DNA of 8,049 nt from Chitinophaga pinensis. GTDB taxonomy: Bacteria > Bacteroidota > Bacteroidia > Chitinophagales > Chitinophagaceae. Where the stretch lies: assembly GCA_943331145.2 (NCBI GenBank), contig CALQKL020000092.1:1-8049 (forward strand). The letters run 5' to 3'. Shown in pieces: positions 6,066 to 8,049 of the stretch (within the stretch, counting starts at the first letter, position 1; every line of letters begins with the position of its first letter). Below the pieces are notes generated by a model. The model was given only the letters and a program-made list of their open reading frames with translations, did no database searches and was not told the DNA's origin. The position numbers were made by a program, and so were the translations under genes.

Positions 6066-7487
6066 TTATGGGAAAATGCCCAATTCTAAATAGCTGGTTG
6101 CTACTTTATTAATGGCACTTACATAAGCAGCAGTACGCATATCAGGAATTTCAGGATTTGATTTCCAGATGTCCATGATTTCACGTGTTGCAGATATCAT
6201 GGTTTCTTCCAAGCCACTATGCACTAAATCTTGTTCTTCTGGTCCGTGCATGATGAACTCTCTATTTGCATCAGAAACTCTTTTGCCAGAAAGCTCTTCA
6301 ATTTGTCCAAGTATTTTGGTGTTTAAATTTTCAGTAAAACGTTTTTCCATACGACCATAACGTACATGGCTAAGGTTTTTTAACCACTCAAAATAACTAA
6401 CGGTTACACCACCAGCATTCAAGTACATATCAGGTACGCAAAGAATACCTTTTTGTGTAAATATTTCATCCGCTTCTGGTGTACATGGGCCATTGGCAGC
6501 TTCACCAATTATTTTTGCTTTAACACGCGGTGCGTTTTCACCGTTAATTACATTTTCCAATGCCGCAGGAATTAAAATATCGCAAGCCAATTCTAAAGCA
6601 TCTGTATTTTTTGCTAAATTGGTTGCACCTGGGAAATTCAAAATCGATCCAGTTGCTTTTCTATGTTGAAATACTTCTTCCTCGTTTAAACCATCTGCAT
6701 TAAAAATTGCACCTTCATATTCAGCCAATGCAATAATTTTTGCACCACTTTCACGGAAGAATTTCGCAGAATGATATCCAACATTTCCTAAACCTTGTAC
6801 AATAACCGTTTTGTCGGCTACTCCAGTGGTTAATCCAAGTTTTTGCATTACATCTGGCATGTTACATACTTCACGAATACCAAAGAATACACCAAGACCT
6901 GTAGCTTCAGTTCTTCCACGAACACCACCTTGTGTGATTGGCTTGCCTGTTACGCAACCAGCAGCATCTATTTCACCTGGTTTTAATGAAGCGTATGTAT
7001 CCACAATCCAAGCCATTTCTCTTGGACCAGTTCCATAATCCGGAGCGGGTACATCAATACCAGGGCCAATGAAATTTTTCTTTACCAATTCTGCAGTATA
7101 TCTACGGGTGATTTTTTCTAATTCATAAACAGAATACTTACGTGGATTGATTTTGAGTCCACCTTTACCACCACCAAATGGCACATTCACAATCGCACAT
7201 TTGTACGTCATTAAAGAGGCTAATGCCATTACTTCATCTTGATTTACTTCGTCGCTAAAACGAATACCTCCTTTACAAGGAGATTTGTGCTGACTATGTT
7301 GCACACGATAAGCTTCAATAACTTCGATATTTCCATTGTCCATTTTTACCGGGAAACGCATTTGATAAACACTGTTACAAGCTTTAATTTGCTCTAAAAT
7401 ACCCAAGTCCCATTTTGTGTACTTGGCTGCTTTGTCGAAGCTTTTTTCAACACTCTGAAAAAAACTGTACGGTTGATTTGATGACAT
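6066..7487 (-). CDS. Glu/Leu/Phe/Val dehydrogenase (probable glutamate dehydrogenase)
   Basis: A 473-residue NAD(P)-dependent amino-acid dehydrogenase, catalysing reversible oxidative deamination, most likely glutamate to 2-oxoglutarate and ammonia. Motifs: SPCKGGIRFSDEVNQDEVMA (69-88, substrate lysine at 72); VNVPFGGGKGGLKINP (100-115) with catalytic Lys108; GIDVPAPDYGTGPREMAW (143-160) with catalytic Asp150; TGKPITQGGVRGRTEATG (180-197); and the Rossmann motif VIVQGLGNVG (228-237). Glu256 near the end of the second Rossmann strand favours NAD over NADP, which is a prediction only. The length is somewhat above bacterial GDHs of about 420-450 residues, partly from an insertion-like stretch after residue 370. 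It starts 43 bases after the ccmD-like gene with no promoter box in the gap, so co-transcription with the cytochrome c genes is possible. The family is certain. Leucine or valine as substrate is less likely but cannot be excluded, so I give no symbol. Confidence 0.93.
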   Translation of the reverse strand: MSSNQPYSFFQSVEKSFDKAAKYTKWDLGILEQIKACNSVYQMRFPVKMDNGNIEVIEAYRVQHSQHKSPCKGGIRFSDEVNQDEVMALASLMTYKCAIVNVPFGGGKGGLKINPRKYSVYELEKITRRYTAELVKKNFIGPGIDVPAPDYGTGPREMAWIVDTYASLKPGEIDAAGCVTGKPITQGGVRGRTEATGLGVFFGIREVCNMPDVMQKLGLTTGVADKTVIVQGLGNVGYHSAKFFRESGAKIIALAEYEGAIFNADGLNEEEVFQHRKATGSILNFPGATNLAKNTDALELACDILIPAALENVINGENAPRVKAKIIGEAANGPCTPEADEIFTQKGILCVPDMYLNAGGVTVSYFEWLKNLSHVRYGRMEKRFTENLNTKILGQIEELSGKRVSDANREFIMHGPEEQDLVHSGLEETMISATREIMDIWKSNPEIPDMRTAAYVSAINKVATSYLELGIFP

Positions 7488-7530
7488 ATTGTAGGTTTTT
7501 ATTTTTCTAATGAATAAAATATTTCTAAAA

Positions 7531-7734
7531 CTATTTATTTTTTTCGATTTTCGAAATTTTTCTGTCTACCATAAATACATAAATAAAAAGACCAATTAAT
7601 ATCGTTAAGCAAACAGCAACAACATCGTAAATCTTTCCATTGCTTCGCATTACATCAGCCATTTCGGGTTTGTTTTGTGCAAATGCTAATGATGAACATA
7701 AACAAACAATCACGATTAAAATTAACTTCTTCAT
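7531..7734 (-). CDS. ccmD: CcmD-like small membrane protein
   Basis: A 67-residue protein with a signal-peptide-like start (residues 1-19, ending AFA before Gln20), a short segment EMADVMRSNGKIYDVVAV, one membrane helix at about 37-55, and a short basic tail VDRKISKIEKNK expected in the cytoplasm. The MADVMRSNGKIY stretch and tail are characteristic of the CcmD-family proteins of Bacteroidota. By analogy with the proteobacterial system, CcmD is a small partner of CcmC in handing heme to the chaperone CcmE during cytochrome c maturation. Its place 9 bases after the ccmC/ccsA-like gene supports this. Unlike proteobacterial CcmD, it appears to have a cleavable N-terminal signal. The symbol reflects position and family resemblance rather than strong similarity to E. 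coli CcmD. Confidence 0.8.
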   Translation of the reverse strand: MKKLILIVIVCLCSSLAFAQNKPEMADVMRSNGKIYDVVAVCLTILIGLFIYVFMVDRKISKIEKNK

Positions 7735-7743
7735 AAATGTAGA

Positions 7744-8049
7744 TTAATCCATTTTTTTATCCTCAAAAATATTTTTCTCAGATATAATTGAAATTCTGAT
7801 TTTTAATGTGGCTATCCAAACGCCCAACAATGTCCATCCATTTACGGCAGGATAAAATACCATTCTCATCATAGCGTCCATATCATTTTTATTCAAAGCT
7901 GGATTGCCACTATCCGAACCAGGTGCACCTGGATGCAAGCTTCCCACCAATCTTGGAATAATCCAAATGCTTGGAAAAAGCATAGCAAAAGCAAAAATAT
8001 TATACACAGCACTTACTCTTGCGCGTTTATCAATGTCTGTAAATGATCC
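7744..8049 (-). CDS. ccmC: CcmC/CcsA-type cytochrome c biogenesis protein, C-terminal part (5' end outside window)
   Basis: The frame is open from the right edge (the first full codon begins at 8049) to the stop at 7746-7744, giving 101 visible residues. A GTG at 8007 is an internal valine codon, not the start: the 14 codons before it (GSFTDIDKRARVSA) continue the family pattern. The fragment holds a membrane segment VYNIFAFAMLFPSIWIIPRLV, a loop with SLHPG whose histidine is a candidate heme-ligand position, a glycine/asparagine-rich stretch, and a last membrane segment around MRMVFYPAVNGWTLLGVWIATLKIRI. This matches the end of the CcmC/CcsA heme-handling proteins of Bacteroidota; the tryptophan-rich WWD motif lies outside the window. 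It is followed after 9 bases by the ccmD-like gene. Whether it is best called CcmC or a CcsA-like variant needs the missing half. Confidence 0.82.
   Translation of the reverse strand, partial: GSFTDIDKRARVSAVYNIFAFAMLFPSIWIIPRLVGSLHPGAPGSDSGNPALNKNDMDAMMRMVFYPAVNGWTLLGVWIATLKIRISIISEKNIFEDKKMD

Noticed and set aside
4963..7038. Several short plus-strand open frames inside rluB and the dehydrogenase gene
   Set aside because: All overlap conserved coding sequence on the minus strand and resemble no protein family.
7744..8007. GTG at 8007 as the start of a short separate 87-residue protein
   Set aside because: The frame stays open to the window edge and the residues before the GTG continue the CcmC/CcsA family pattern, so this is the end of a longer gene.
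1..8049. CRISPR arrays, tRNA/rRNA genes, insertion sequences, riboswitches, phage or defence genes
   Set aside because: I saw no regular repeats, no cloverleaf-like sequence, no transposase or terminal inverted repeats, and no leader longer than about 120 bases that could hold a riboswitch.

Overview
The window looks like an ordinary chromosomal segment of a member of the Bacteroidota, probably of the Chitinophagaceae/Sphingobacteriia type. The signs are: a SusD/RagB-type outer-membrane lipoprotein gene followed by a DUF1735 lipoprotein gene; a DUF3467 protein; the short CcmD-like protein paired with a CcmC/CcsA-type protein in the form seen in this phylum; AT-rich DNA; A-rich start-codon leaders without clear Shine-Dalgarno sequences; and two TAnnTTTG boxes of the type recognised by the Bacteroidota housekeeping sigma factor. 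Genus-level placement is an inference and cannot be settled from this sequence.

Layout. (1) Positions 1-1391, plus strand: the 3' end of a SusD-like gene, then a complete DUF1735 lipoprotein gene, closed by a strong hairpin terminator at 1358-1391. This is the tail of a SusC/SusD-type nutrient-uptake operon whose front lies outside the window. (2) 1412-2432: a small DUF3467 gene on the plus strand meets, end to end, a RadC-family JAMM-domain gene on the minus strand. (3) 2506-3462, plus: prs, encoding ribose-phosphate pyrophosphokinase, divergent from radC with a recognisable -7 box between them. (4) 3481-5945, minus: a probable operon reading rluB (RsuA/RluB-type pseudouridine synthase with a long basic N-terminal extension), then an RluA-family pseudouridine synthase gene with a TTG start, then a secreted protein of unknown function. 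(5) 6066-8049, minus: the 3' end of a ccmC/ccsA-like gene, a ccmD-like gene, and a Glu/Leu/Phe/Val dehydrogenase gene, closed by a hairpin terminator at 6015-6044.

The genes do not form one pathway. They cover nutrient capture at the outer membrane, nucleotide and amino-acid precursor synthesis (PRPP), RNA modification, nitrogen/amino-acid metabolism and cytochrome c maturation. No mobile element, tRNA, rRNA, CRISPR array or phage gene was seen, and no stretch over 300 bases lacks a gene.

I did not find a convincing new biological system. The points most worth a second look are the two pseudouridine synthase genes that share one reading frame and are separated by a single TAG codon, the DUF3467 gene that starts 20 bases after a strong terminator and is overrun by a probable radC antisense transcript, and the unrecognised secreted protein at 3481-4146.
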